NCBI GenBank assembly: GCA_021817985.1
Contig: JAKAFK010000012.1
Location: 1 to 64,000, forward strand
Length of the DNA stretch: 64,000 nt
Source: Pseudomonadota bacterium
GTDB taxonomy: Bacteria; Pseudomonadota; Gammaproteobacteria; Burkholderiales; JAKAFK01
Direction: 5' to 3'
The translations under genes were made by a program, and so were the position numbers. Positions 17,882 to 26,663 of the stretch are shown in pieces. The notes under the pieces are model-generated. The model had not been told where the DNA came from. It searched no databases and was given only the letters and a program-made list of their open reading frames with translations. Each line of letters starts with the position of its first letter. Position 1 is the first letter of the stretch.

Positions 17882-18322
17882 TCTGTCAGGACGTTACCCA
17901 GCCCCAAGGGCCAGTCGGGGCCGAGGTCGGCCGGCGAGCACGCATGATGCCAGAGCGGAGCCACTGGCGTCGAGCGTCCGTGTGCTGCGATGCGCTATTG
18001 TAATATTAGGAAGCAAGAATATTGTACGGAGGCTCAAGCGCGACCGATGATTGGGGTGCACGGTCGTTACTGGTTGCCTTGACAGTCTGTGAGATATGGA
18101 CTATCTGTCAATGAGGGAGTTCGAGAAGCGCCAAAAAGGCCTGCTTGGCGGGAAATTCGCCAGATAAAGAACGCGCGGCCAGCGAGCCGGACGTGCGTGC
18201 TGTGCACTCTTGCTCCATTTGCTTGATGCGCTTCTCGGTCGGCACGATGACATGCTTCGGGGACGGTGATGGGGCGTTATGCCGTCGTTTCGGCGTTGGT
18301 GCAATAGTCGTTGGGGGTATCC
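17882..18322. other. Intergenic stretch between cydD and the HMA gene
   Basis: No convincing gene. Apart from the AT-rich repeat, the minus strand has a 45-codon frame (18108-18245, ending AKQAFLALLELPH) with coding-like composition but only a GTG start and no ribosome binding site. It may be the tail of a lost gene. Nothing else is recognisable. Confidence 0.5.
18002..18023 (-). promoter_or_regulatory. AT-rich inverted repeat upstream of cydD
   Basis: AATATT-N10-AATATT stands out in otherwise GC-rich DNA, about 120 bp upstream of the cydD start. Because AATATT is itself palindromic, the repeats can be read as direct or inverted. A regulator site or promoter element is plausible but no known box matches well. 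Confidence 0.3.
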
Positions 18323-18541
18323 ATGGTTCATCTGAAAATTGGCGGCATGACGCGCGAATCGTGCGCGTTGCAGGTCAAGCATGCCCTTGAAAGGCTCCCC
18401 GGCGTTCGTTCCGCCGTTGTGTCCTATCCGAGCGGCCGCGCGCAGATTGTGGCGGATGTCGACATGCCCAGAGAGACCGTCACCGAAGCGGTGAGCGAAC
18501 TGGGTTACCGTGCGATGTTTGCCGATTCGCGCCACCCGTAG
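18323..18541 (+). CDS. Solo heavy-metal-associated (HMA) domain protein with one metal cysteine lost
   Basis: 72 residues forming one complete beta-alpha-beta-beta-alpha-beta HMA fold: MVHLKIGGMT, SCALQVKHALERLPGVRSAVVSYPSG and a LGYRAMFAD ending, closest to the N-terminal domain of mercuric reductases. The metal loop reads GMTRESC, so the first cysteine of the CxxC pair is replaced by arginine. Only one thiol remains, which should abolish normal Cu(I) or Hg(II) binding. Start chosen at ATG 18323 behind GGGGG. It stands alone with no mer gene nearby, so it may be a relic or a protein with altered function. Confidence 0.7.
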   Translation: MVHLKIGGMTRESCALQVKHALERLPGVRSAVVSYPSGRAQIVADVDMPRETVTEAVSELGYRAMFADSRHP

Positions 18542-18630
18542 GCGGAAGCGGCCGCGTTCACGCCCCGCAGCGCGCGGGGCACGGTCGATCCGGTCGTGGC
18601 GGGCGACGGCCTTTCCCGGTGGGCACCCGC

Positions 18631-21069
18631 TTAGCCACGGGTCGATCGCCGGATCTCATGCGCCGGGGCGGGGCGCCCGTAGAGATAGCCCTGAATATAG
18701 TCGCAGCCATGGGCGCGCAGGAACGCGAGCTGTTCCTCGGTCTCTACCCCTTCCGCGATGACTTTGAGCCGCATGCTATGGGCCAGTGCGATGACGGCCT
18801 TGGCGATGAGCGCATCGTCGGGGTTGCGGGCGATATCCCGCACGAAGGACTGATCGATCTTGAGCGTGTCGATCGGGAATCGCTTCAGATAACTCAAGCT
18901 CGAATAGCCAGTTCCAAAATCGTCGATCGCGAGGTGCATTCCGCTGCCCTTCAGGGCCAGCAGAAGCTCCGTTGCCTTGTCCGCATCGTGCATGAGCACG
19001 CTCTCAGTCACTTCAATCTCAAGCCATTCAGGGCGGCAATTCGTATCGCGCAGCGCTTGGGCTACGATCTCTCCGATATTCGCCTGCTGCCACTGGCGTC
19101 CGGAAAAATTGACCGCAACGCGAATGGGCATTCCGGCATGCGCCCAGGCCGACGCCTGTTGGCAGGCGTTTTTCAGGACCCACTCTCCGATCGATAGAAT
19201 CAGCCCGGTTTCTTCCGCCAGGGGCAGAAACTGGTCGGGAGTGAGCAAGGCGCCTCCTTTGGGCTGCCAGCGCAGCAAGGCTTCGACCGCGATAACCGTG
19301 CCTGTCGCCGCATCGACTTGCGGCTGGTAATGAAGAACGAACTCATGTCGGTCGAGCGCGCGGTGCAAGTCGTTCTCGAGGGTGAGTCGGGCGAGTGCCT
19401 CGGCGTTCATTTCCGCCGCATAGAACTGGAAGGAGTTCTTGCCCGTCGCCTTTGCGCGGTACAGGGCCGCGTCGGCATTCTTGAGCAAGGATTGGGGGTC
19501 GAGGCCATCCCTGGGATAAAGACTGATGCCGATGCTCGCCGAAAGAGTGAGCTCCCGCCCGTCGATCGTCATTGGGCGGGAGACCACCGAGAGGACCTGT
19601 TCGGCGGAGAAGGTCGCATCTTCGGGCCGTTTGAGTCCGCCCAACACGAGGACGAATTCGTCGCCGCCCAAACGCGCGACGGTGTCTCCGGTTCGAACGC
19701 AGCTCGCGAGACGATTCGCGATGGCGAGCAGGAAGCGATCTCCCGTATCGTGCCCAAGGCTGTCGTTGATGTTCTTGAACCGGTCGAGGTCCAGGAACAA
19801 GACGGCCACCGAGGCGCCGGTGCGTGAGGCGAACGCGAAGTTCTGCGCGAGCCGGTCCTGAAGCAGCGTGCGGTTGGCAAGGCCCGTCAGGGCATCATGG
19901 TTGGCGAGGTACACGAGTTGCGCCTCGGCGTCCTTGCGCCGGGTAATGTCCTCGGTGACGGTGATGAAGTATTTGGGTGTGCCGCACGGTTCACGCACCA
20001 GGGACATGGTGAGGTTGACCCAGATCACGCGGCCATCCTTGCGGATGCACCGTTTCTCCATGGAAAAATAGGGAAGTTCGCCGGCCACCAGTCGCCGCCG
20101 AGAGTCGAGATCCTGCTGGCGATGTTCCGGATGGGTGAGTTCGACGAAGGTGCGCCGCAGCAACTCGGCTTCCGGATAGCCGAGAATATCGCATAGCTTG
20201 TGATTGACCCGTACCCAGCGTCCGTCCAGCGCCATCTGCGCAATGCCGACTGCCGCCTGGTCGAAGGTGGCATGAAAGCGTTGCTCGCTTTCGCGCAGAC
20301 CCTCAAGCGCCTGCTCGCGCTCGGTGATGTCCTGGCCTGTGGCGATGAAGCGCATGATTCGCCCGTAGGGGTCCTTCAGCGGCGAGATGGTCAGGTTTTC
20401 GTGATAGAGATCACCATTCTTTTTTTTGTTGACCACCACGTCGTGAAACACGTCGCCCGCGAGGATGGTTTGCCACATGTTCTGATAGAAGACGGCGGGC
20501 AGGGCGCCGGACTTGAGGATGCTGGGCGTTTTTCCAATGAGTTCCGCGGCGGCATAGCCCGTCAGTCGCTCGAATGCGGGATTGACGTACTCGATGACGC
20601 CTTCGAGATCGGTGATGAAGATGGTGTCGGCCGCCTGCTCCACCGCCTGGGAGAGCTTGATCAGCGTCTCCTGCGCAAGCTTCTGTGCCCGGCGCACTTC
20701 GGCGTCCTTGAGCTCTCTTGCGACGGCGGGCGCCAATCGCTGCAGATGCCCCTTCAGGATATAGTCCTGTGCGCCGGCCTTCATGGCCGCGACGGCAATT
20801 TCCTCCCCGATGGCGCCGGACACGATGATGAAGGGCAGATCGAGCGCCGACTCGCGCAACACGGCCAGGGCGGCGAGGGAATCGAACGCAGGCAACTGAT
20901 GATCGGAAAGCACGACATCCCAGGTCTGCTCGCGCAGGGCGCGACGCATCTGCTCAGCGGTCTCGACGCGGGCATGAGTGACCTCGAAGGCGGACCGCAA
21001 GGCGCGTAACGTCAAGAGGGCGTCGGCTTCCGAATCCTCGACGATCAGGACACGCAAGGGCCGGGTCAT
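18631..21069 (-). CDS. REC-PAS-PAS-GGDEF-EAL c-di-GMP signalling protein
   Basis: 812 residues. An N-terminal receiver (about 1-125; acceptor Asp in VVLSDHQLP), two PAS domains (about 140-260 and 265-385), GGDEF (about 390-550; intact RLGGDEF) and EAL (about 560-810; EALLRW, NFSGRQW, EVTES, DDFGTGYSSL, KIDQSFV, AEGVETEEQ all present). Both the diguanylate cyclase and the phosphodiesterase site therefore look functional, with output direction set by phosphorylation and PAS signals. It overlaps the upstream response-regulator gene by 4 bp (ATGA) and ends the histidine kinase / response regulator / effector operon. Acts in the cytosol; no membrane segments. Confidence 0.93.
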   Translation of the reverse strand: MTRPLRVLIVEDSEADALLTLRALRSAFEVTHARVETAEQMRRALREQTWDVVLSDHQLPAFDSLAALAVLRESALDLPFIIVSGAIGEEIAVAAMKAGAQDYILKGHLQRLAPAVARELKDAEVRRAQKLAQETLIKLSQAVEQAADTIFITDLEGVIEYVNPAFERLTGYAAAELIGKTPSILKSGALPAVFYQNMWQTILAGDVFHDVVVNKKKNGDLYHENLTISPLKDPYGRIMRFIATGQDITEREQALEGLRESEQRFHATFDQAAVGIAQMALDGRWVRVNHKLCDILGYPEAELLRRTFVELTHPEHRQQDLDSRRRLVAGELPYFSMEKRCIRKDGRVIWVNLTMSLVREPCGTPKYFITVTEDITRRKDAEAQLVYLANHDALTGLANRTLLQDRLAQNFAFASRTGASVAVLFLDLDRFKNINDSLGHDTGDRFLLAIANRLASCVRTGDTVARLGGDEFVLVLGGLKRPEDATFSAEQVLSVVSRPMTIDGRELTLSASIGISLYPRDGLDPQSLLKNADAALYRAKATGKNSFQFYAAEMNAEALARLTLENDLHRALDRHEFVLHYQPQVDAATGTVIAVEALLRWQPKGGALLTPDQFLPLAEETGLILSIGEWVLKNACQQASAWAHAGMPIRVAVNFSGRQWQQANIGEIVAQALRDTNCRPEWLEIEVTESVLMHDADKATELLLALKGSGMHLAIDDFGTGYSSLSYLKRFPIDTLKIDQSFVRDIARNPDDALIAKAVIALAHSMRLKVIAEGVETEEQLAFLRAHGCDYIQGYLYGRPAPAHEIRRSTRG

Positions 21070-21530
21070 GAATGAGTCTCGTAGGGGGGAGGTTCGTTGA
21101 GAAACAGCCAGTACATGCCCAACTGCCGCACGGCGTCGACGAATTGCACGAAGTCGACAGGCTTGCGGATGTAGCTGTTCGCATGCAGGCGGTAGCCCTG
21201 GATCAGATCCTGTTCCTCTTTGGAGGATGTGAGGATGATGACGGGCAGCAATTCGGTGCGCGGATCGGCCCGCACCCGTTCCAGCACCTCCAGCCCCCCC
21301 ATCCTGGGCATCTTGAGGTCGAGCAGGAGGAAGGCCGGCAGGACGTTTGCCCCGGTTCCGGCATCCTCGCCCGCGCCGAACAAGTAGTCGATCACCTCCA
21401 CGCCGTCGTGAGCCACGATGACGTCGTTGACGATGTGGTTCTGTCTGAGGGCCCGGCGGGTCAGCACCTCGTCGTCAGGGTTGTCTTCCGCGAGCAGGAT
21501 GGGTCTTTTCTGGAAATCGCAATGTTGCAC
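21066..21530 (-). CDS. Stand-alone response regulator (Rcp1-like receiver)
   Basis: 154 residues, a single receiver domain with acidic pocket (LLAEDNPDDE), phospho-acceptor Asp in LLLDLKMP, Thr/Ser switch (VIILTSSKEEQD) and the conserved Lys in YIRKPVDF. The extended length and GYRLHANSYIRKPVDFVQFVDAV match the Rcp1 class that pairs with phytochrome-type kinases. It has no output domain and so relays phosphate or acts by protein contact. It lies 30 bp downstream of the histidine kinase and overlaps the GGDEF-EAL gene, implying that it links the two. Confidence 0.93.
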   Translation of the reverse strand: MQHCDFQKRPILLAEDNPDDEVLTRRALRQNHIVNDVIVAHDGVEVIDYLFGAGEDAGTGANVLPAFLLLDLKMPRMGGLEVLERVRADPRTELLPVIILTSSKEEQDLIQGYRLHANSYIRKPVDFVQFVDAVRQLGMYWLFLNEPPPYETHS

Positions 21531-21560
21531 GGAGATCTCCTCGCCGGTCGTGACTTTTAT

Positions 21561-23303
21561 TTAGCCAATGGTGAAATAAAACGTCGCGCCGGCGCCAGGC
21601 CCGGCGTGTGCCCATACGCGCCCATGGTGGCGGGCGACAATGCGCTTGACGGTGGCGAGGCCGATGCCCGTGCCTGGAAAGTCCGATGCCGAATGGAGCC
21701 GCTGGAAGGCATCGAAGAGCTTGCCGGCGTAGGCCATGTCGAAGCCCGCGCCGTTGTCCCGCACATAGTACGCCGGCGTGCCGTCGCTTTCGCAATGGCC
21801 GAATTCGACCCGGGGATGGGCGACCTTCGCCGTGAATTTCCAGGCGTTGGCGAGCAGGTTTTCGAAGGCGATGCGCAGGAGGCGGGGGTCGCCTTGGCAG
21901 CTTAGCCCTTGCTCGGCGACAAAATCGACCGGAGGCGCGCCTGCGGTCTTGCTGAGCTCGCCGGCAATATCGGATGCGAGTCGGGACAAGTCGACTGGTT
22001 CGCAGGAGAGCTCCGTCCGCGTGATTCGAGAAAGCTCAAGGAGGGCGTCGATCAGCTCTCCCATGCGCTGCGTGTTGGCCCGCAGGCGATCCAGATAGAC
22101 CTTGCCCTCGCCTGCGAGTGCATCGCCGTAATCCTCGAGCAACGCCAGGCCAAATCCGTCGATGCTGCGCAGGGGCGCTCGAAGATCGTGGGAAACGGAG
22201 TAAGCGAAGGCCTCCAGTTCCTTGTTGCTGGCTTCCAAGTCTGCGGTTCGCTCTTGCACCCTTTGTTCCAGGTCGGCCACGGTGCCTTTCAATTCCTCGA
22301 ACAGCGAGGCATTCTCGACCGCCACGCTCACCTGGTTTGCAAACACGGTCAACAGCTCCAGGTCGCGGTGCAGGAAGCTCCCGCCGCCTTGTTTGCCCAA
22401 GCCGCCCAGACCGCCGACAATTGCGCCCTTGCTGAAAAGCGGGACGAGAAGCGCGGACGGATGGCCCTGTTCCCATGGCGTGGGCTCTCCATCATCCGGG
22501 ATCCAGGGGCTATCCGCGCCATACAAAAGTGCCTTGCCGTGGCGCAACACCCAGCCGCACATCCCGGTCTGAATGGAAAAACAGGTCCCCATGATCTCGC
22601 CCGCATGGGCGCCGTCCGCCGCCACATACTGGTAGCTGTCGCGGCGCTCATTGAGAATCGGCACCAGGATCGTATCGGCGGCAATCAGCCTGCGGGCCTT
22701 TTCGGCGACCAGCCGCAGCAGTTTGCCGAGATCGAGCTCGGAGACGACGGCATCGCTGGTCTCCCGCAGCATCTCGAGCTCGCGCGTACGGGCTCGGACC
22801 GCCTCCTCCAGGTGTTCGCGATACCTGGCTTGATAGTCTTCGGACTGCTTGCGCGGGGAGATGTCCGTCTGGGCTCCGGCGATCCGCAAAGGGCCGCCCG
22901 CTTCGCGCATGCACCGGCCACGTGTCCGTACCCACACATAGGTTCCCTCTTTGCGTCGGATACGGTATTCGATGTGCAGCTCGGCTGCGCGCCCCTCCTT
23001 GCAGGCGAGCCAGGCGGTGAGGAAGGCCTCCGTGTCGTCGGGATGGATGAGCTGTTGCCAGGTTCCAAGCGTCTTGAACGAATCGGTGGTCCCGCAGCCC
23101 AGCATCTCTTTCCAACGCGGCGATACCCACAGGGTATCCTGCTCGGCATCCCACTCCCATAGACCTTCCTCGATGACACGCAAGGCGCGCATCACCTGCG
23201 CCGGATCGACGATTTCTTGAGGGTCGTCGTGTCTGGCTCTCTCATGCGCGCGTCCGGCCCTATGTGCAGCCTGAAGTTGTCGTTTTGCGGGAGGTACGGG
23301 CAT
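21561..23303 (-). CDS. PAS-GAF sensor histidine kinase
   Basis: 580 residues without membrane helices. A PAS/PAC sensor (about 40-160; GLWEWDAEQDTLWVSPRWKEMLG), a GAF domain (about 185-350), a coiled coil, a HisKA dimerisation domain with phospho-acceptor in SVSHDLRAPL and a HATPase domain with N box (ENLLANAWKFT), G1 (DNGAGFDM) and G2 (GTGIGLATV). The kinase core is of the phytochrome-like class that works with Rcp1-type receivers, but the GAF domain shows no bilin-attachment cysteine context that I recognise, so light sensing is not supported. First gene of the three-gene signalling operon. Confidence 0.92.
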   Translation of the reverse strand: MPVPPAKRQLQAAHRAGRAHERARHDDPQEIVDPAQVMRALRVIEEGLWEWDAEQDTLWVSPRWKEMLGCGTTDSFKTLGTWQQLIHPDDTEAFLTAWLACKEGRAAELHIEYRIRRKEGTYVWVRTRGRCMREAGGPLRIAGAQTDISPRKQSEDYQARYREHLEEAVRARTRELEMLRETSDAVVSELDLGKLLRLVAEKARRLIAADTILVPILNERRDSYQYVAADGAHAGEIMGTCFSIQTGMCGWVLRHGKALLYGADSPWIPDDGEPTPWEQGHPSALLVPLFSKGAIVGGLGGLGKQGGGSFLHRDLELLTVFANQVSVAVENASLFEELKGTVADLEQRVQERTADLEASNKELEAFAYSVSHDLRAPLRSIDGFGLALLEDYGDALAGEGKVYLDRLRANTQRMGELIDALLELSRITRTELSCEPVDLSRLASDIAGELSKTAGAPPVDFVAEQGLSCQGDPRLLRIAFENLLANAWKFTAKVAHPRVEFGHCESDGTPAYYVRDNGAGFDMAYAGKLFDAFQRLHSASDFPGTGIGLATVKRIVARHHGRVWAHAGPGAGATFYFTIG

Positions 23304-24481
23304 CGCTCAATAATCCATGGGAGATTGGCCGGACGTGACGTTCCTTCGGCGTGTCATCGCGCTTCCCGCGTCCACCTGGTGGGCAAAAAGCCCGAAGGCG
23401 GGAGCCGCGATTGGCGCATGCCAACCGGTGCGGATTCGCGCCACACCGCGGCCGGCATGTTCTGCGGGATACAACGCTGCTTCCTTGCTGCCGTGCCGAC
23501 CCTGCAGGCGACGGCGCACGAAGGGTTCCCGCGGGGAGATCGGGGCCCGAATGGGGACATACGCTCCAGGTGGGGCGTGGCCCGTTCGCACGACAGCGTC
23601 AAGGGCGCGAAGGAAGACGTTCTCTCGCCGCAAGGAAAGGTCGTTTCGCGTTCGGAAAGCGACACGCTGTCTGCCGCCGCGACATCGATCCCCCGCGAGC
23701 GCGTGGGGGGCCCGGACCTGCTGGGCGTGCCCGTCTTCGCAGTTCGCGGACAAAGCGGTGGCGTGCCTAGCATGATCCGTTCTGCACACCTCCCTCGGAG
23801 AACTGTCTGTGCGCACGGCGCCGGAACGAGGCCCGCCTGCCTGCGGGACCTCAAGAGCCATGGGGGCGCGTGCCAAGAGTCGCAAATCACCCTCCTGGAC
23901 GTCGGATCGGCTTCCGAGATTTGCGAGATCTTCACCGGCGATGGTGTTCGGCGTCTCCGGAGAGACGGCCGGTGACATCCGGTGGCTCAATCCGGCGAGG
24001 CTCGGTTCTTGCTTCGGCGTTGACGTCTTCCTTAAGTATATGCGAACGGCCGAAATGCCCGCCGGATCGTGCTCTCGGCGAAGGCGCCATCGGGGAGATT
24101 GCCTTTGCACGCCGATGGGGCGCATGGTGCGAACGAAGTCTTTCGAATTCAAGAAAATGCTACCCGGAACGAGGCGTATGTCCTGATCTTCGACCTGCTC
24201 GGGGAAACGATGGTTCATTGAGGTACGCCGATTGCTGGCGGTCCTCAGTGGGCGCAAGCGCAAAGATGTTCGTGTCTCGGGCGATAGGACGACAACAATT
24301 CGAACAAGCATTGGTTTTTGCAAGAGGGCGCTCTTCGAAGATCGGCGCCGGTGCGGCAGGGCAAGGCGCTTGCAGGGCACACGCGAGATGGAGAAACCGT
24401 ATCGGCACGGCGAGGGGGAGCGGCGACAGCGCGGAAGGGGACTGGCGGAGCAACGGCGGGGTCGTGCGCCTTCGCGGTCGC
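23304..24481. other. 1.18-kb stretch with no supported gene
   Basis: Long open frames exist on both strands but none has a recognisable domain, a credible ribosome binding site or coding-like composition, and several contradict each other. Base composition is slightly less GC-rich than the neighbours. There may be an old degraded gene or an untranslated RNA; I cannot identify either. Confidence 0.5.
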
Positions 24482-24670
24482 CTATTCCGAGGCGTTGTCG
24501 CGGACGCGGTTATGCGGAATCATCGGATCGTCATCATCCATCAGGATCCGCTGCGCAGGGCCTTCCATATCTTCGAATTGACCATTCTTGATCGCCCACA
24601 GGATCCGGAACAGAAGAATAATGATCCATACGGCGCTGATGGAAAACAGGAATGCAAGAATTTGCGTCAT
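24482..24670 (-). CDS. ccoS: cbb3-type cytochrome oxidase assembly protein CcoS (stand-alone)
   Basis: 62 residues: one N-terminal membrane helix (FLFSISAVWIIILLFRILWAI) followed by the CcoS hallmark NGQFEDMEGPAQRILMDDDDP, a close match to the GQFDDLEGPAxRILxDDD motif. CcoS is needed for cofactor insertion into cbb3 oxidase. The ATG follows GTAGGAC. It normally sits at the end of ccoGHIS; here it is isolated between non-coding stretches, with no ccoI or ccoNOP in the window. The longer acidic tail (DDDDPMIPHNRVRDNASE) is somewhat extended. Confidence 0.85.
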   Translation of the reverse strand: MTQILAFLFSISAVWIIILLFRILWAIKNGQFEDMEGPAQRILMDDDDPMIPHNRVRDNASE

Positions 24671-25223
24671 GCGACGTCCTACTCAATTGGCCTTGGGATC
24701 TGGCCATCACCTGATTGCGGGCCAGTCGACACGGGACCTGCAACTGCACCCTCTGTGATTCCTGGGCTTGGTTCCCAGATCGCGCGCTGAGTTGAAAGGG
24801 CAATGCGGCGGCTACAGGCGGGATGGTTCGGATAGCTGCAGTATACGCCATCTGGCGGCGCGCGCAAAACAGAAGGGGCCGAGGCGAACGGCACGCGTGG
24901 AGCCGTGTCCACACCGGTCCGCCCACGGCGCGGAGAGTGGACAACAAGTCGGCACATGGGCGAAAATTGCGATCCGGGACGGCGTGTCTGAGCGGCGCAG
25001 CGAAGCGAGGCTGGGGGTCGACCACTGGGTGGACATGGCGCGCACCGCCATCTGCGGAAGATTTGTCTGGCAGGCTGTAGACACGAGGCTGGCCTACCCG
25101 CCGAGCGTTGGACCGGCGCCCCCTGGCGGTGCCGCCAAGAGGCTCTCCACGCCAACGAATCTCTCGCCCCCGCATTGCCGGACTTCTTTGAAGGCTTCGC
25201 TGGCAGGCAATGATCTGAATTTA
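24671..25223. other. 553-bp stretch upstream of tRNA-Leu with no supported gene
   Basis: No frame has a recognisable domain or ribosome binding site. It should hold the promoters of ccoS (minus strand) and of the tRNA (plus strand), but no clear -35/-10 pair was found. Confidence 0.45.
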
Positions 25224-25310
25224 GCCCCGATGGCGGAATAGGTAGACGCTACGGACTTAAAATCCGTTGCCAGCAATGGCGTGCCGGTTCGACTCCGGCT
25301 CGGGGCACCA
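25224..25310 (+). tRNA. tRNA-Leu (anticodon TAA)
   Basis: Eighty-seven nucleotides including an encoded CCA. The acceptor stem GCCCCGA pairs with TCGGGGC. The anticodon stem ACGGA/TCCGT encloses CTTAAAA, giving anticodon TAA (reads UUA/UUG). A long class-II variable arm (TGCCA...TGGCG) and a T-arm with GGTTCGACTCC complete the leucine tRNA. The 3' side is followed within 105 bp by an IS3-family element and a toxin remnant, typical of a tRNA used as an integration site, although no integrase is present. Confidence 0.96.
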
Positions 25311-25483
25311 AAAAAATCAATGTGTTATCATAACTCCACTCCACCCTAGCCGCCTGGATTTATCCGCATTTTCCGCTCGTGCTGTGGGATAATTGTGGGA
25401 TGGAAACGTATGGTGACCTGCCCCCCGCCAGCCGTACCGAGATGAAGTGGAGAAGTCCGTCAAATCCAAGGAGAATGACGGAC

Positions 25484-25750
25484 ATGAAGAAAAGCAGATT
25501 TACGGAAGAACAAATCATCGGTTTCCTCAAGCAGGCGGATGCAGGGATGCCGATCAAGGAGTTGTGCCGCAATGGGGGCTTCAGCGATGCCACCTTCTAC
25601 AAGTGGCGGGCCAAGTTCGGCGGCATGGACGTATCTGACGCCAAGCGCCTGCGGGAGTTGGAAGCCGAGAACGCCAAGCTTAAGAAGCTGCTGACGGAAG
25701 CGCACCTGGACATCGATGCGCTCAAGAGCGTCTTCGGGGTAAAGCGCTAG
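25484..25750 (+). CDS. IS3-family transposase OrfA
   Basis: 88 residues. HTH_Tnp_1 domain (KKSRFTEEQIIGFLKQADAGMPIKELCRNGGFSDATFYKWRAKFGG) followed by a leucine zipper (LRELEAENAKLKKLLTEAHLDIDALK) that mediates dimerisation. Start chosen at the ATG behind AAGGAG with a 10-nt spacer; an earlier in-frame ATG is too close to the ribosome site. The closing VFGVKR is typical of the group. OrfB is in the -1 phase, so the full transposase would be made by frameshifting near the end of this gene. Confidence 0.93.
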   Translation: MKKSRFTEEQIIGFLKQADAGMPIKELCRNGGFSDATFYKWRAKFGGMDVSDAKRLRELEAENAKLKKLLTEAHLDIDALKSVFGVKR

Positions 25751-25782
25751 CCCCACAGGTCAAGCGCGAGGCCATCGGGCAG

Positions 25783-26637
25783 ATGATCGGTCGTTTCGAT
25801 ATGCCCGAGCGCCATGCATGCCGTCTTGTGGGGCTATCCCGAGACAGTTACCGCCATCCGCCGGTGCTGGATTCCCAGACTGCGGCCCTGCGTGCCGCGA
25901 TCATCGACCTGGCCCAAGCCAGGAGGCGTTTTGGCTATCGGCGCATCCACGACCTGTTGCGCCCCAGATTTCCCCAGGTGAATCACAAGCGCGTGTACCG
26001 GCTCTACAGCGCCGCCAACCTGGCAGTCCGGAAACGCAAGAAGGCGAAGCGCCCGGCCAGTGAGCGGGTTCCGCTCCAGATCGCCCAGAGTGTCAATGAA
26101 GTGTGGAGCATGGATTTCGTCAGCGACAGCCTGGCCAACAGCCGGCGCATCAAATGCTTGACGGTGGCCGACGACTCCAGTCATGAGTGCGTGGACATTG
26201 GCGTGGACTATGGCATCTCAGGCCAGTATGCGACTCGGCTTTTAGATCGGGCGGCAGCGTTTCGTGGTTATCCCCGAGCGGTGCGAACCGACAACGGCCC
26301 GGAATTCACCAGCAGAGCCTTCATGGCCTGGGCACTGAGTCACGGTATCCACCACATTCTGATTGAGCCGGGCCGGCCGATGCAGAACGGCTATATCGAG
26401 AGCTTTAACGGCAAGTTCCGCGACGAATGCCTGAACGAGCATTGGTTCGAAACCTTGGCACAGGCCAGAGCGGCCATCGCTGCCTGGCGGCAGGACTACA
26501 ACGAAGTTCGGCCCCATAGCAGCTGCCGTCGGATGCCGCCAGCTCGGTTTGCGGCGCTGCATCGGCAACATGATGTCGATGCAACCCTCCCAACAGAGGA
26601 ATCCTTTAACATTACAACCGGGCTTCCTGCCGAGTGA
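25783..26637 (+). CDS. IS3-family transposase OrfB (DDE integrase)
   Basis: 284 residues from the first ATG; the frame is open further upstream through ALAPQVKREAIGQ, which directly follows the end of orfA in the -1 phase and is probably translated as an OrfAB fusion. HTH_21 region (ARRRFGYRRIHDLLR), then the rve catalytic core with D (VWSMDFVSD), D (VRTDNGPEF) and E (NGYIESFNGKFRDECLN), all three catalytic residues present. No stop or frameshift within the core, so it appears functional. Confidence 0.93.
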   Translation: MIGRFDMPERHACRLVGLSRDSYRHPPVLDSQTAALRAAIIDLAQARRRFGYRRIHDLLRPRFPQVNHKRVYRLYSAANLAVRKRKKAKRPASERVPLQIAQSVNEVWSMDFVSDSLANSRRIKCLTVADDSSHECVDIGVDYGISGQYATRLLDRAAAFRGYPRAVRTDNGPEFTSRAFMAWALSHGIHHILIEPGRPMQNGYIESFNGKFRDECLNEHWFETLAQARAAIAAWRQDYNEVRPHSSCRRMPPARFAALHRQHDVDATLPTEESFNITTGLPAE

Positions 26638-26663
26638 TTGGTACGGCTACAGGGGGCAGGTCA

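Larger units (their letters stand above)
25414..26663 (+). mobile_element. Complete IS3-family insertion sequence (1250 bp)
   Basis: Terminal inverted repeats of about 25 bp: left TGACCTGCCCCCCGCCAGCC..., right complement TGACCTGCCCCCTGTAGCC..., differing by one gap and a few bases. It contains orfA and orfB in overlapping phase. No clear 3-5 bp target duplication flanks it (left ATGG, right CTCT), suggesting age or rearrangement. The right end abuts a frameshifted toxin gene fragment. Confidence 0.9.

Noticed and set aside
23307-24380. 357-codon minus-strand frame in the non-coding interval
   Set aside because: No ribosome site, no recognisable domain, and contradicted by equally long plus-strand frames; not enough to call a gene.
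25311-25413. Integrase gene next to tRNA-Leu
   Set aside because: Only ~100 bp lie between the tRNA and the IS and no tyrosine-recombinase sequence is present.
25414-26663. Target-site duplication of the IS3 element
   Set aside because: Immediate flanks (ATGG left, CTCT right) do not match at 3-5 bp, so none is claimed.
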